Shown in pieces: positions 45,869 through 54,700 of a stretch of DNA of 57,802 nucleotides; position 1 is the stretch's first letter, and every line of letters starts with the position of its first letter. Source of the stretch: Iodobacter sp. (GTDB taxonomy: Bacteria > Pseudomonadota > Gammaproteobacteria > Burkholderiales > Chitinibacteraceae). The position numbers and the translations under genes were made by a program. The notes beneath the pieces were generated by a model. That model made no database searches and was not told the DNA's origin. It saw only the letters and a list, made by a program, of their open reading frames with translations. The stretch lies in NCBI RefSeq assembly GCF_025352645.1, contig NZ_JANXSO010000101.1, positions 1 to 57,802 of the forward strand, read 5' to 3'.

Positions 45869-46927
45869 ATGAAACATATGTTGTTGGGCTATATCGCAGG
45901 CTGGGCGGATTGGTCAGGTTTGCCCTTAGAGCGAGATGCAGCAAGGCTTACGCATATTTGTTACGCCTTCGCCAATATCCATGATGGCGATGTCGTGTTG
46001 TTTACGGAGCAAACGTCTGAGCAAAGCCAGCCAAGGGCCGTAGAAGGCATTGCCCATTTGCGCGGCTTACGCTCGCGCCATCCTCATCTTAAATTACTGA
46101 TTTCGATTGGTGGTTGGGAGGCGGATGGCTTCTCTGATGCGGCTTTGACGGCCCAATCGCGAGAGCATTTTGCCGCGTCGGCCATTCATTTTATGCAGTT
46201 GCATGGTTTTGATGGCATTGATTTAGATTGGGAATACCCAAGTAATGATATGGCTGGGATTAAATCCCGTGCCGAGGATAAAGCGAATTTCACGCGGATG
46301 CTGGCCGAAATCCGTAGGCAATTAAATACCCTTGCAAAGCGTGAATCACGCCCTGAAGCCTATTTATTAAGTATTGCCGCCGGAGCAGGGCAATACTATT
46401 TAGATGGCGTAGATATGCCTGCAGTGGCCGAGCTATGCGATTTCGTTAACCTTATGACTTACGATTTTTATAATGGCTGGGCCAAGCGAGCGGGCCACCA
46501 TAGCAATCTATTTAATACCCCGCTCGATCCTGAAGGCGATAGCTGTGCCAAATCGGTGGCACTGTTTACGGCCAATGGCTTACCCGCAAACAAATTAGTT
46601 TTGGGCTGTGCCTTCTATGGCCGTAGCCTGCTTGCCCCTGCCTTGGGTGCGGCTGGCGTTGAAAAAAGTAATGGCGCGGCCAGCTATAGCAAAATCGTTC
46701 ATGAGCTGATTTCTGCTGGTGCAGTAAAGCATTGGGATGACGATGCAAAAGCACCGTGGTTAATGGCTGGCGATCGATTTGTGAGCTATGAAGACGAAGC
46801 CTCTATCGCGCACAAAATGGCTTTTGTGAAGCAACACGGCTTGGCTGGGGCATTCTTTTGGGAATACTCAGAAGATAGAGATGGGGTGTTGATGGATGCG
46901 CTGTGGGAAGGCTTGCAATACGAATAG
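45869..46927 (+). CDS. GH18 family glycosyl hydrolase (chitinase-like), no export signal
   Basis: 352-residue TIM-barrel hydrolase of family 18. SIGGW (79-83), the catalytic D-x-x-D-x-D-x-E as DGIDLDWE (115-122, Glu122 the acid) and MTYDFYNGW are intact. The protein begins MKHMLLGYIAGWADWSG, straight into the barrel, with no signal peptide and no chitin-binding or FnIII domain. It may therefore act on chito-oligosaccharides inside the cell, or be exported by another route. Ribosome site AGGAG precedes the ATG. The PIG-L deacetylase is convergent downstream. Confidence 0.87.
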   Translation: MKHMLLGYIAGWADWSGLPLERDAARLTHICYAFANIHDGDVVLFTEQTSEQSQPRAVEGIAHLRGLRSRHPHLKLLISIGGWEADGFSDAALTAQSREHFAASAIHFMQLHGFDGIDLDWEYPSNDMAGIKSRAEDKANFTRMLAEIRRQLNTLAKRESRPEAYLLSIAAGAGQYYLDGVDMPAVAELCDFVNLMTYDFYNGWAKRAGHHSNLFNTPLDPEGDSCAKSVALFTANGLPANKLVLGCAFYGRSLLAPALGAAGVEKSNGAASYSKIVHELISAGAVKHWDDDAKAPWLMAGDRFVSYEDEASIAHKMAFVKQHGLAGAFFWEYSEDRDGVLMDALWEGLQYE

Positions 46928-46928
46928 G

Positions 46929-47027
46929 GTGGGCAGCTGTGCCCACGCGGCAATCACCTTGCATGATATGCACCCCATCATCTTTGGGAATCACTCGTTT
47001 CGGGTGGGCACAAAATCGTGCCCACCC
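46929..47027. repeat. Pair of GTGGGCA-type palindromes
   Basis: First: GTGGGCA (46929-46935) / TGCCCAC (46940-46946). Second: GGGTGGGCAC (47002-47011) / GTGCCCACCC (47018-47027), a perfect 10-bp stem. They lie between the convergent GH18 and PIG-L genes and could terminate both. Sequence resembles the widespread Neisseriales GTAGGGTGGGC repeat (recognition from memory). Confidence 0.65.
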
Positions 47028-47059
47028 TACAGTGCAGGGCATATTGTGCCCCAGCGGCA

Positions 47060-47911
47060 TTATTTAAAGATGCTACCGATCTTATCCCCAGCAGCAAGAA
47101 TGTATTTCTGCCCAGAATTTTGCAATGTCTTGCCATCAAAACGATCAATACGATAAATCGTTCCAAACGAAAAGGTTGGGGCGACTACGCCTGCGCCGCC
47201 TACTACTTCGGCACCACGGCGTACATTGTCGGCCATCCAAGACGTTAAGCGCAGATGGTAAGGATTGCGTTGTACTTCGCCCACGTGGCAGGCCAATGCG
47301 GCGATGAGGTCGGCGGTGTCAGCGATATTCGTTTCAATCAGCGCATTCGGGGTGGCCATGGCGCGCCAGAATTCAGATTGCACTACAAAGCAGGCGTGGC
47401 CGAGTTTAGCCAAGGCATCCAGCAAGAGGTAGTGCGTGCCGATATGCGCGGCGTGGCCGTCGTTGTCGTTTGGCACTACGCATACCGTTGGCTGGTACTG
47501 CTCAATCAGTGCCGCGATCACGGCTACTTTTTCGGCCCATGCGGTTGGGTCGCTACCTCGGGTTTTTGGGTTCACCGCCATTAAGCCACCAGGGATGGTT
47601 TCTTGTAATTCAAAACCCAGTACCTGACAGGCACGATCAAGTTCGGCCAAGCGCTCTGGCTGGCGAGGCAGATTAGAGCCAAGGGTGACTGCAACATTAA
47701 TCACGCGATAGCCATCTTCACGGGCTAAACGCAGTGGTAAGGCGCCGATAATGCATTCATCGTCTGGGTGCGGAGCAAACACCATTGCCACGGGGCCAGA
47801 GGTATTTTTTGCCGCGATCGGTAGGCCGTCTAATACGCTAAATAGTGGGGCATCTTGTTTTTGTAATAGAACGTCGTGGGCCTTTACCAACTCGATATAG
47901 GGATTGCTCAT
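47060..47911 (-). CDS. PIG-L family deacetylase
   Basis: 283-residue zinc-dependent LmbE/PIG-L enzyme removing N-acetyl groups from GlcNAc-type substrates. Metal site motif APHPDDECIIGALPL near residues 45-60 and the third ligand in HAAHIGTHYLL. The substrate could be N-acetylglucosamine oligomers released by the neighbouring GH18 protein, but bacillithiol- or antibiotic-type deacetylations are alternatives. Starts ATG at 47911 and converges on the GH18 gene. Confidence 0.87.
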   Translation of the reverse strand: MSNPYIELVKAHDVLLQKQDAPLFSVLDGLPIAAKNTSGPVAMVFAPHPDDECIIGALPLRLAREDGYRVINVAVTLGSNLPRQPERLAELDRACQVLGFELQETIPGGLMAVNPKTRGSDPTAWAEKVAVIAALIEQYQPTVCVVPNDNDGHAAHIGTHYLLLDALAKLGHACFVVQSEFWRAMATPNALIETNIADTADLIAALACHVGEVQRNPYHLRLTSWMADNVRRGAEVVGGAGVVAPTFSFGTIYRIDRFDGKTLQNSGQKYILAAGDKIGSIFK

Positions 47912-48151
47912 GCAGTCTTCTCCAAATCTGTAGGGCTACGGGATGCCGTGCCTGCTTACTGGTTTTGAAATGTAAGTAAAAGTACCTAGTATAAACTTTT
48001 GTAACTGGGATGGGGGCACCAAAGGTGGCTGGCTTGTGATTTCGCAAAGCGTTTTGCAGCGTCTCTGTGCACGGCGGGTTACGCCAGAAAAGCTGGCTAA
48101 CCCACCCTACGAAACTAGACCCCAGACCCCTCGCTTCCTGATTGGCCCCGA
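47912..48151. other. Intergenic region with GGGTTA...TAACCC hairpin
   Basis: Between PIG-L and mpl, both read leftward. The palindrome GGGTTA-C-GCCAG (48076-48087) with CTGGCTAACCC (48093-48103) is followed by CACCCTAC, the same family type as the repeats at 46929-47027. No coding region is credible here. Confidence 0.5.
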
Positions 48152-49516
48152 TTAAAGCACTGCTAATAGTTTGTCGTGTAAGCCGCCAAAGCCGCCGTTG
48201 CTCATGACTAAAATATGGTCGCCTGCTTGGGCTATTTTGCGGATGGACTCAATCAGTTGGTCTAAGTCATCAAAGCTTTGTGCGCGTGCGCCAAGGGTGG
48301 CTAGTGCGTCTTGGCTGCTCCAGCCCAAGTTGGCGCCGTAGCAAAAAATCAGATCGGCGTCGCTTAGGCTGCCTGGCAGCGCTTCTTTCATACTACCCAG
48401 CTTCATGGTGTTAGAACGTGGTTCTAGCACCGCCAAAATACGCGCGTTGCCCACTTTTTGACGTAAGCCCGCCATGGTGGTGGCAATGGCAGTAGGGTGG
48501 TGAGCAAAGTCGTCGTAAACGGTGATGCCCTTGCTATTGCCCTTGATTTCCATCCGGCGTTTTACGTTTTTAAATTCTGCAAGGGCAGCAATCGCAACTT
48601 CAGGGCTAACGCCAACATGACGCGCAGCGGCTATAGCGGCTAGCGCATTCATTTGGTTATGCTCACCAAGCAGATCCCAGTGCAGCTCGCCCAGTGATTG
48701 TTCGCCCAATTTTATTTCAAAGCCATCGTCAAAGCATTGCCCTACACGCCAGCCTGAGGTGCCGCCAAAGTATTCTACTTCGCTCCAGCAGCCCTTATCC
48801 AATACCCGTTTTAGGCTAGCTTCCTTACCATTTACAATCAGACGGCCAAGGCTGGGTACGGTGCGAATTAGATGATGGAATTGGGTTTCAATCGCGGCTA
48901 AATCGGCAAAAATATCGGCGTGATCAAATTCAAGATTATTCAGTACGGCGGTATGGGGCCGGTAGTGCACAAATTTGCTGCGCTTATCAAAGAAAGCCGT
49001 GTCATATTCATCGGCCTCAAGCACAAAAAAGGGCGAGGTGGATGCTGTATCTTGCTTTGGAGTCCCTGGGACTCGCGCAGAAATGCCAAAGTTTTCAGGG
49101 ATGCCGCCAATCAAGAAACCAGGCGCTAAGCCCGCGTATTCTAGAATCCAAGCCAGCATTGAGCTGGTACTGGTTTTGCCATGCGTACCGGCCACGGCCA
49201 GCACCCATTTATCACGCAATAGATTATCCCCAAGCCATTGTGGCCCAGATGTGTAAGGTAGGCTACGGTTGAGGATGGCTTCCATCAGAGGGTTGCCACG
49301 CGTCACCACATTGCCCACTACGTAAAGATCTGCGCCTAAATCAAGCTGCTCTAAGCCCCAGCCTTCAATAAGCTCAATACCTAGCGCTTCTAATTGATTG
49401 GACATCGGTGGATAGACATTTGCATCGCAGCCGGTCACTTTATGGCCGCTAGCACGTGCCAATGCGGCAATACCACCCATAAAAGTGCCGCAAATGCCGA
49501 GGATATGTATATGCAT
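48152..49516 (-). CDS. mpl: UDP-N-acetylmuramate:L-alanyl-gamma-D-glutamyl-meso-DAP ligase
   Basis: Murein-recycling ligase attaching the freed tripeptide to UDP-MurNAc. Mur-family ATP loop GTHGKTSTSSMLAWIL (near residue 110), then VLEADEYDTAFFD and the C-terminal domain NVKRRMEIKG followed by YDDFAHHPTAI. 454 residues match Mpl and not MurC (MurC has a different N-terminus). Cytoplasmic. Confidence 0.93.
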   Translation of the reverse strand: MHIHILGICGTFMGGIAALARASGHKVTGCDANVYPPMSNQLEALGIELIEGWGLEQLDLGADLYVVGNVVTRGNPLMEAILNRSLPYTSGPQWLGDNLLRDKWVLAVAGTHGKTSTSSMLAWILEYAGLAPGFLIGGIPENFGISARVPGTPKQDTASTSPFFVLEADEYDTAFFDKRSKFVHYRPHTAVLNNLEFDHADIFADLAAIETQFHHLIRTVPSLGRLIVNGKEASLKRVLDKGCWSEVEYFGGTSGWRVGQCFDDGFEIKLGEQSLGELHWDLLGEHNQMNALAAIAAARHVGVSPEVAIAALAEFKNVKRRMEIKGNSKGITVYDDFAHHPTAIATTMAGLRQKVGNARILAVLEPRSNTMKLGSMKEALPGSLSDADLIFCYGANLGWSSQDALATLGARAQSFDDLDQLIESIRKIAQAGDHILVMSNGGFGGLHDKLLAVL

Positions 49517-49620
49517 AATGATTTAATTTCCTAGGGTATTAAAGGTATTGTCATAGATTCATCGCTCGTGTTTGCGTACAATCGTTCTTCTAAATTATTG
49601 TGTAACGGCCTTGCCTGTCT

Positions 49621-50595
49621 ATGTCTAATGCATCAGAGTCTGTCATTCCGGTAGAAATTGCACGGATTGCGCTTAAAAAGCTTTCAGAACGGGGCTTGCC
49701 TCCCACTCCAGAAAATTACACCAAATTTTATAACGCCATTGCTACGATTAAATCTCCCAATGCAAAAACCTCGTTTGAAACCTTACAAGCTTGGCAGCTG
49801 CTGTATAAAGTTGAGGATATTTTAGGTGATGTGGGCGATTCAACAGAGCAATTGCTGAGCACCTTGGCCGGCGGTGGCGAAGCCATGTCGGCTAGCTTGG
49901 GGCAATTGCAGGATACTCGCCGCGCTCATCTAGAGCTGGGGGCGAGCACAGACGATACGCACTCCAAGCTAGAGTCATTACTCAACAGCATTATTAACTC
50001 GACCTCTGAATTGCACTCATCGGTATCGGCCTCAAGCGTTGATTTACAGACGATTCGTGATTCGGTACGCAGTATCGAGCAAGATCTGGCCGTTAACCGA
50101 CAGATTTTAGAGCAAGATGCCCTAACTGGGGCGATGAATCGTCAAGGTTTTGATAATCGCTTGGTGCGTGAGGCAAAATTAGCGCAACGTCATAACCATA
50201 AATTATCTGTGGTGCTATTTGATTTAGACGATTTTAAATTAGTTAATGATCGATTTGGGCATGCGGTTGGCGATAATGTATTGATTCATATCGCAGGCTT
50301 AGCCAAGTCAGTATTAAGAGATACCGATATTTTAGTGCGTTATGGTGGCGAAGAGTTTTTAATTTTATTAGTAGAAACAGATATGCATGGTGCGCGTTAT
50401 GTATTAGAGCGCTTGCAACAAATGTGTCGCCGTAATCCATTTATGCATAAACAGCAGCGTTTGGAAGTTACCTTTTCTACGGGTATTGCGGCATTACGCG
50501 ATGATGAAAATGGTCGAGCTTTGGTATTAAGGGCAGATGAGGCTTTATATATAGCCAAGCGCAATGGCCGAGGTTTAATTGAGATGGCTGAATAG
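49621..50595 (+). CDS. Diguanylate cyclase (GGDEF), c-di-GMP synthesis
   Basis: 324-residue cytoplasmic protein. The N-terminal 160 residues are helical and match no domain I recognise; the C-terminal GGDEF domain has DALTGAMNRQGFD, the RxxD inhibitory site RDTD (233-236) and the active site GGEEF (242-246). It should make c-di-GMP with product inhibition. Ends 50 bases from a second GGDEF gene read in the opposite direction. Confidence 0.9.
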   Translation: MSNASESVIPVEIARIALKKLSERGLPPTPENYTKFYNAIATIKSPNAKTSFETLQAWQLLYKVEDILGDVGDSTEQLLSTLAGGGEAMSASLGQLQDTRRAHLELGASTDDTHSKLESLLNSIINSTSELHSSVSASSVDLQTIRDSVRSIEQDLAVNRQILEQDALTGAMNRQGFDNRLVREAKLAQRHNHKLSVVLFDLDDFKLVNDRFGHAVGDNVLIHIAGLAKSVLRDTDILVRYGGEEFLILLVETDMHGARYVLERLQQMCRRNPFMHKQQRLEVTFSTGIAALRDDENGRALVLRADEALYIAKRNGRGLIEMAE

Positions 50596-50609
50596 TATTG
50601 GCGGCGCAA

Positions 50610-50649
50610 ATAAACAAAGCTAGCCTGCTAAATAGACTGGCTTGTTTAT
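50610..50649. terminator. Hairpin between convergent GGDEF genes
   Basis: ATAAACAA...GC...AG pairs with CT...GC...TTGTTTAT (50610-50649), an imperfect long stem able to end transcription on both strands; it touches the stop codon of the minus-strand gene. Confidence 0.6.
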
Positions 50650-52037
50650 AAAGTAAATATAGAGACTCGATTACGCCCATTATGCTTGGATACATAGAGC
50701 GCTAAATCTGAATATTCAAGCAGTGTTTTCGAGTTTTCGGTGTGTTGTGGGTAGGTCGCTATTCCTGCTGAAAAGGTTAAATTGATGATTTTTTGCTGAT
50801 GGCTTATCGTTAAATTAGCAAAATCTTCACGATATTTATCTACTTTTATTTGGGCGTTTTCTGCCGTAGCGCCCATCATCAAAATAAGAAATTCTTCTCC
50901 TCCTAAGCGGCAAACAATATCGCTTGTTCTAGATTGGGTCGCTAAAAACTGCGCTAGGTATTTAAGCGCTTCATCCCCAGTTGCATGGCCATGTGTATCG
51001 TTAACTGCTTTAAAATGGTCAATATCAATCATAACCGCACTGAGCGGCATATCATTGCGTGTGGCCTGCGCCAGCATAATATCCAGCGTTTCGGCTAAAT
51101 AGCGGCGATTATAAAGGCCGGTGAGTGGATCTCTAATTGCGGCCTCAAGAAGCTTATCTTGTAATGCTTCAATTTCTGCTAATTTGGTTTCTAATTTAAT
51201 TTTGGCGTCTTGCAAAGCATCAAAGGTGTTTTTTCTTTGGGTGATATCTTCATAAGCCCCCACAATGCCAATGACCGAGCCATCTGTTGCTAATAGTGGG
51301 ACATGATTTAAGCTGATATGGGTAAGCTTGCCGTCAAAGGTGGTAATTGCGCCTTCTTGATTGAGCAAGCTTTGCCCTGTGCTGATCACGGTATGGGCAA
51401 AAGCCTGTAGGGCAAAGGCACGCTCTGGCATTAAATCAAAATCGGTTCTGCCTTTGATGTCTTCAGAAGAGTCAACGCCATTATCATGAGCAAAATGACG
51501 ATTACAGCCCAAATAGCGTGAATCGGGGTCTTTCCAAAATACACGAATAGGAATTGCATCTAATACAGCATTAAGTAATCGTTTCGATTTATCTGCTTCA
51601 AGCTCTTTTTGGCTTAACTCTTGAGCAAAGGCTAATAATTTATCATTATTTATTTTTTGCAGAATATGGGAGCGAACCCTCGCCAATAACAGTGATCGGC
51701 TAATAGGTTTGGTTATATAGTCCACCGCACCTAAGGCAAATGCACGCTCCTCATCTGCCGCTCCTAATAATGAACTAACAAAAATAATCGGGATATGGCT
51801 GGTGATGGGATTGGCTTTTAGTTGTTCACAGACGGCGTAGCCATCTAATTCGCTCATAATAATATCTAGCAAAATCAACGCAGGCAAAGTCTGGGCGGCA
51901 ATTGCTAAGGCGGCATGTCCATTATTAGCGCTAAGCAGATGATACTTATCCTGCAGGCAGGCGCTCAGTATGGCGATACTGCTAGGCATATCATCAACAA
52001 TTAATAGCGTAGGTTTTAGTTCTATTGGGGAATTCAT
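50646..52037 (-). CDS. Response regulator with PAS and GGDEF domains
   Basis: 463-residue c-di-GMP signalling protein. Receiver domain residues about 8-125 with phospho-acceptor Asp58 (ALILLDIIMSELDGYA) and DD at 15-16; then a coiled linker, a PAS domain (IRVFWKDPDSRYLGCNRHFA onward, about residues 150-275), and a GGDEF domain (DPLTGLYNRRYL; RxxD as RTSD; GGEEF intact). A separate histidine kinase is expected but not in the window. Upstream lies an 11-bp inverted repeat at 52064-52121. Confidence 0.9.
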   Translation of the reverse strand: MNSPIELKPTLLIVDDMPSSIAILSACLQDKYHLLSANNGHAALAIAAQTLPALILLDIIMSELDGYAVCEQLKANPITSHIPIIFVSSLLGAADEERAFALGAVDYITKPISRSLLLARVRSHILQKINNDKLLAFAQELSQKELEADKSKRLLNAVLDAIPIRVFWKDPDSRYLGCNRHFAHDNGVDSSEDIKGRTDFDLMPERAFALQAFAHTVISTGQSLLNQEGAITTFDGKLTHISLNHVPLLATDGSVIGIVGAYEDITQRKNTFDALQDAKIKLETKLAEIEALQDKLLEAAIRDPLTGLYNRRYLAETLDIMLAQATRNDMPLSAVMIDIDHFKAVNDTHGHATGDEALKYLAQFLATQSRTSDIVCRLGGEEFLILMMGATAENAQIKVDKYREDFANLTISHQQKIINLTFSAGIATYPQHTENSKTLLEYSDLALYVSKHNGRNRVSIFTL

Positions 52038-52063
52038 GCTAGACCTTTCATCATTTAAGTAGT

Positions 52064-52127
52064 GCAGCGCTTTAACGCCCCAATGAAGTTGAAAAATAAG
52101 GGGATGGTGATAAAGCGCTGCTTTTTT
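52064..52127. promoter_or_regulatory. Inverted repeat upstream of the response-regulator gene
   Basis: GCAGCGCTTTA (52064-52074) and TAAAGCGCTGC (52111-52121) are perfect inverted copies, followed on the plus strand by six T's (52122-52127). It sits in the 237-base gap between prlC and the response regulator. It may be a terminator, operator or both; the T-run faces the plus strand, where no gene ends. Confidence 0.5.
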
Positions 52128-52274
52128 AACTGATTACGCCGTGATATTTGCCTTGCAGCATAGTACTTTATGCATGCATTTTATGTATTTCAGTGGGGTA
52201 TTTAGATCTACGGACAGGCGCTTTGCGATGGCTTTTATTGCAACGCGGCTGCCGTATATTTTTAAAATAAGCGA

Positions 52275-54320
52275 TTAATCGCTTAAGCCCCGTTTACGTA
52301 ATAATGGTTGCACTTCTGCCGCGCGGCCACGGAAAGCAAGAAAGCCGCTCGCCGGATCGATGGAATTACCAACGCTATAAATATTGCGATAGAGCCGCGC
52401 GGCCGTGGCAGGATCAAAAGCGTCGCCAGTTTCGATAAACGCATCAAAAGCATCGGCTTCTAAAACCTCGGCCCACATATATACGTAGTAGCCTGCGGCA
52501 TAACCATTACCAGCAAAAAGATGCCCAAAATGTGGCAGGCGATGGTTAATGCCCACGGCCTTGGGTAGGCCTAAAGTGCTTAAAGCTTCGCTTTCAAAGT
52601 GGCTGATATCGTGCAGCTTATGGCTTAAATCCATATGGATTTGTAAATCCAAGAGGGCGGAGCCTAGATAGCGCACGGTTTCAAAGCCCTGATTAAAGAA
52701 ACGCGCATTTTGGATTTTAGCCAAGAGTGCATCAGGAATTGCCGCGCCGGTTTCGATATGCAGTGCGTGTTTTTTAAGCACTTCATCTTGTTCGGCCCAG
52801 TTTTCATAGAGCTGCGATGGCAGTTCTACATAATCCCTTGCCACATTTGGCCCTGCCAAGGCTTCAAACTCCACATTAGAGAGCAAACCATGTAGGCCGT
52901 GGCCAAACTCATGGAATAGGGTGCGTACATCGTCAAAAGATAGCAGGGTTGCTTGGCCCGCAGGGGCTTTAGAGAAGTTGTTATTGTTGATCACAATCGG
53001 CAGGATGCGCTGGCCATTGCTGCGGCTTTGCGGCTGAAATTCATTCATCCACGCTCCGCCTTGCTTGCTGGTGCGGGAGAAGTTGTCGCCAATAAATAAG
53101 CCAATCACTTCTTCATTACGGCGCACTTCCCAGAGGCGAGCATCTGGGTGATACAGCGGCAGATCAAAGCGCTCGGTAAAGCTCAGGCCAAATAAGCGGC
53201 CTGCGCAATCAAAGGCGGCGGCAATCATATTTTCTAGCGCAAAATAGGGCTTGATTTCGGCATCGTCTAAATCAAAGCGGGCGCTGCGCTGCTTTTCTGC
53301 TAGATAAAACCAATCCCAAGGCTGAATATCCAGTGGCTCGCCCAATTGGGCGGCAAGGGTTTGCAAATCGGCTTGCTCTTCTTTAGCGCGGGCCAGCGCG
53401 GGGGCCCATACTTTTTGTAGTAACTCTAATGCGGCTTGTGGCGTGCCTGCCATCCGATCACTCAGCGCATAATCGGCAAAATGAGCGTAGCCCAAGAGCT
53501 GTGCTTGTTCTTGGCGTAAGGCTAAAATACGCGGTGCGATGGGGCGATTATCGGTTTTACCTGTGTGCTCTCCACGGGCTTTCCAAGCGGTATGGGCTGC
53601 CTCGCGTAAATCACGGCGGCTGGAGTACGTCAGAAAAGGTACGACTGATGAACGCGATAAGGTAATCACATGGCCATCAATGCCGCGATCTGCCGCAGCT
53701 TGCTTGGCGGAGTTAATAATGGCTGCTGGTAGGCCGGTAAAATCGTTTTCACCGCTCAAGGCTAAGCGATACTCCGCTTCATCATTTTGTACGTTTTGCG
53801 CAAACTGTGTGCAAAGGCTTGCCAGCTCGGCCACGATGCTGGCAAAACGCTGACGCGCTTCACCCGCTAATTGAGCACCATTTCGCACAAAATCTAGATG
53901 AATGCGTTCTAATAAACGCATTTGCTCTGTGGATAGGCCTAGTTCTTTGCGCTGTTGATAAAGCGCATCCAAGCGCACAAATAGCCCAGCATTTTGATAA
54001 ACCGCAGTATTATGCGTGGCTAATTCTGGGGCTAATACCAGCTCTATGGCTTGTAGCTTCTCGCTTGTTTCTGATGAAGTCAGATTATAAAAAACATGGC
54101 TCACACGTCTTAGCAAAGCGCCTGCTGCTTCGAAGCTAGCCACGCTATTGGCAAAATTAGCTAGGCTGGTTTGTGCGGCAATGGCATCTAGTTCTGCATG
54201 GTGCTGCGCCATGGCGGTGCCAAAAGCAGGGGTAAAATGCTCAGGTAAAATTTGATCAAAGGGTGGCAAGCCATAAGGCGTTTGCCAATTTTGCAATAGA
54301 GGGTTGCTTGAGATGCTCAT
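52275..54320 (-). CDS. prlC: Oligopeptidase A (M3 family zinc metallopeptidase)
   Basis: 681-residue cytoplasmic peptidase. The zinc site HEFGHGLHGLL (H-E-x-x-H) near residue 469, followed by the third-ligand segment ENWAEQ, identifies family M3; the length equals that of PrlC. It cleaves small peptides, including signal peptides. Divergent from the Kef-type antiporter. Confidence 0.93.
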   Translation of the reverse strand: MSISSNPLLQNWQTPYGLPPFDQILPEHFTPAFGTAMAQHHAELDAIAAQTSLANFANSVASFEAAGALLRRVSHVFYNLTSSETSEKLQAIELVLAPELATHNTAVYQNAGLFVRLDALYQQRKELGLSTEQMRLLERIHLDFVRNGAQLAGEARQRFASIVAELASLCTQFAQNVQNDEAEYRLALSGENDFTGLPAAIINSAKQAAADRGIDGHVITLSRSSVVPFLTYSSRRDLREAAHTAWKARGEHTGKTDNRPIAPRILALRQEQAQLLGYAHFADYALSDRMAGTPQAALELLQKVWAPALARAKEEQADLQTLAAQLGEPLDIQPWDWFYLAEKQRSARFDLDDAEIKPYFALENMIAAAFDCAGRLFGLSFTERFDLPLYHPDARLWEVRRNEEVIGLFIGDNFSRTSKQGGAWMNEFQPQSRSNGQRILPIVINNNNFSKAPAGQATLLSFDDVRTLFHEFGHGLHGLLSNVEFEALAGPNVARDYVELPSQLYENWAEQDEVLKKHALHIETGAAIPDALLAKIQNARFFNQGFETVRYLGSALLDLQIHMDLSHKLHDISHFESEALSTLGLPKAVGINHRLPHFGHLFAGNGYAAGYYVYMWAEVLEADAFDAFIETGDAFDPATAARLYRNIYSVGNSIDPASGFLAFRGRAAEVQPLLRKRGLSD

Positions 54321-54700
54321 TGATAAATGCCTTATTGGATTGAGGTGAGTATTTTATTTGAACGGCATATTGCTGGCCATTGTGGCTTGTAGCATAAGCA
54401 CTTTATGCCAACTTCTATTTGAATAGCGTTTGAGTAAAGTGTTTTTTCTTGAAAAATGCTATACCGCACTAAAAAATAAATATAAGCATTGTTAAATCAC
54501 CACAGACAGGTGATTTCCTTATTTATGTTTTGTAAATATGTGTATTATTTTTTGGCTAATAGGGAAAATTATCGAGTCAATCTCATGTGCTAAGTGCTAT
54601 AAATGCTGCGGCGCTTAAGTGTAATAATGCGGAACAACAGGGATTGTGTGATGCCCTATTATGTCGTCATCTATAGAAAGCAATAACAAAGGAGTATGCG
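54321..54700. promoter_or_regulatory. Divergent control region prlC / Kef gene
   Basis: 380 bases. Contains an inverted repeat AAATCACC (54494-54501) / GGTGATTT (54509-54516) and an AAAGGAG ribosome site at 54688-54694 serving the TTG start at 54701. Nothing else recognisable. Confidence 0.4.

Noticed and set aside
46978-47248. Several overlapping frames between the GH18 and PIG-L genes
   Set aside because: They arise from palindromic repeats and antisense of PIG-L; none has family features.
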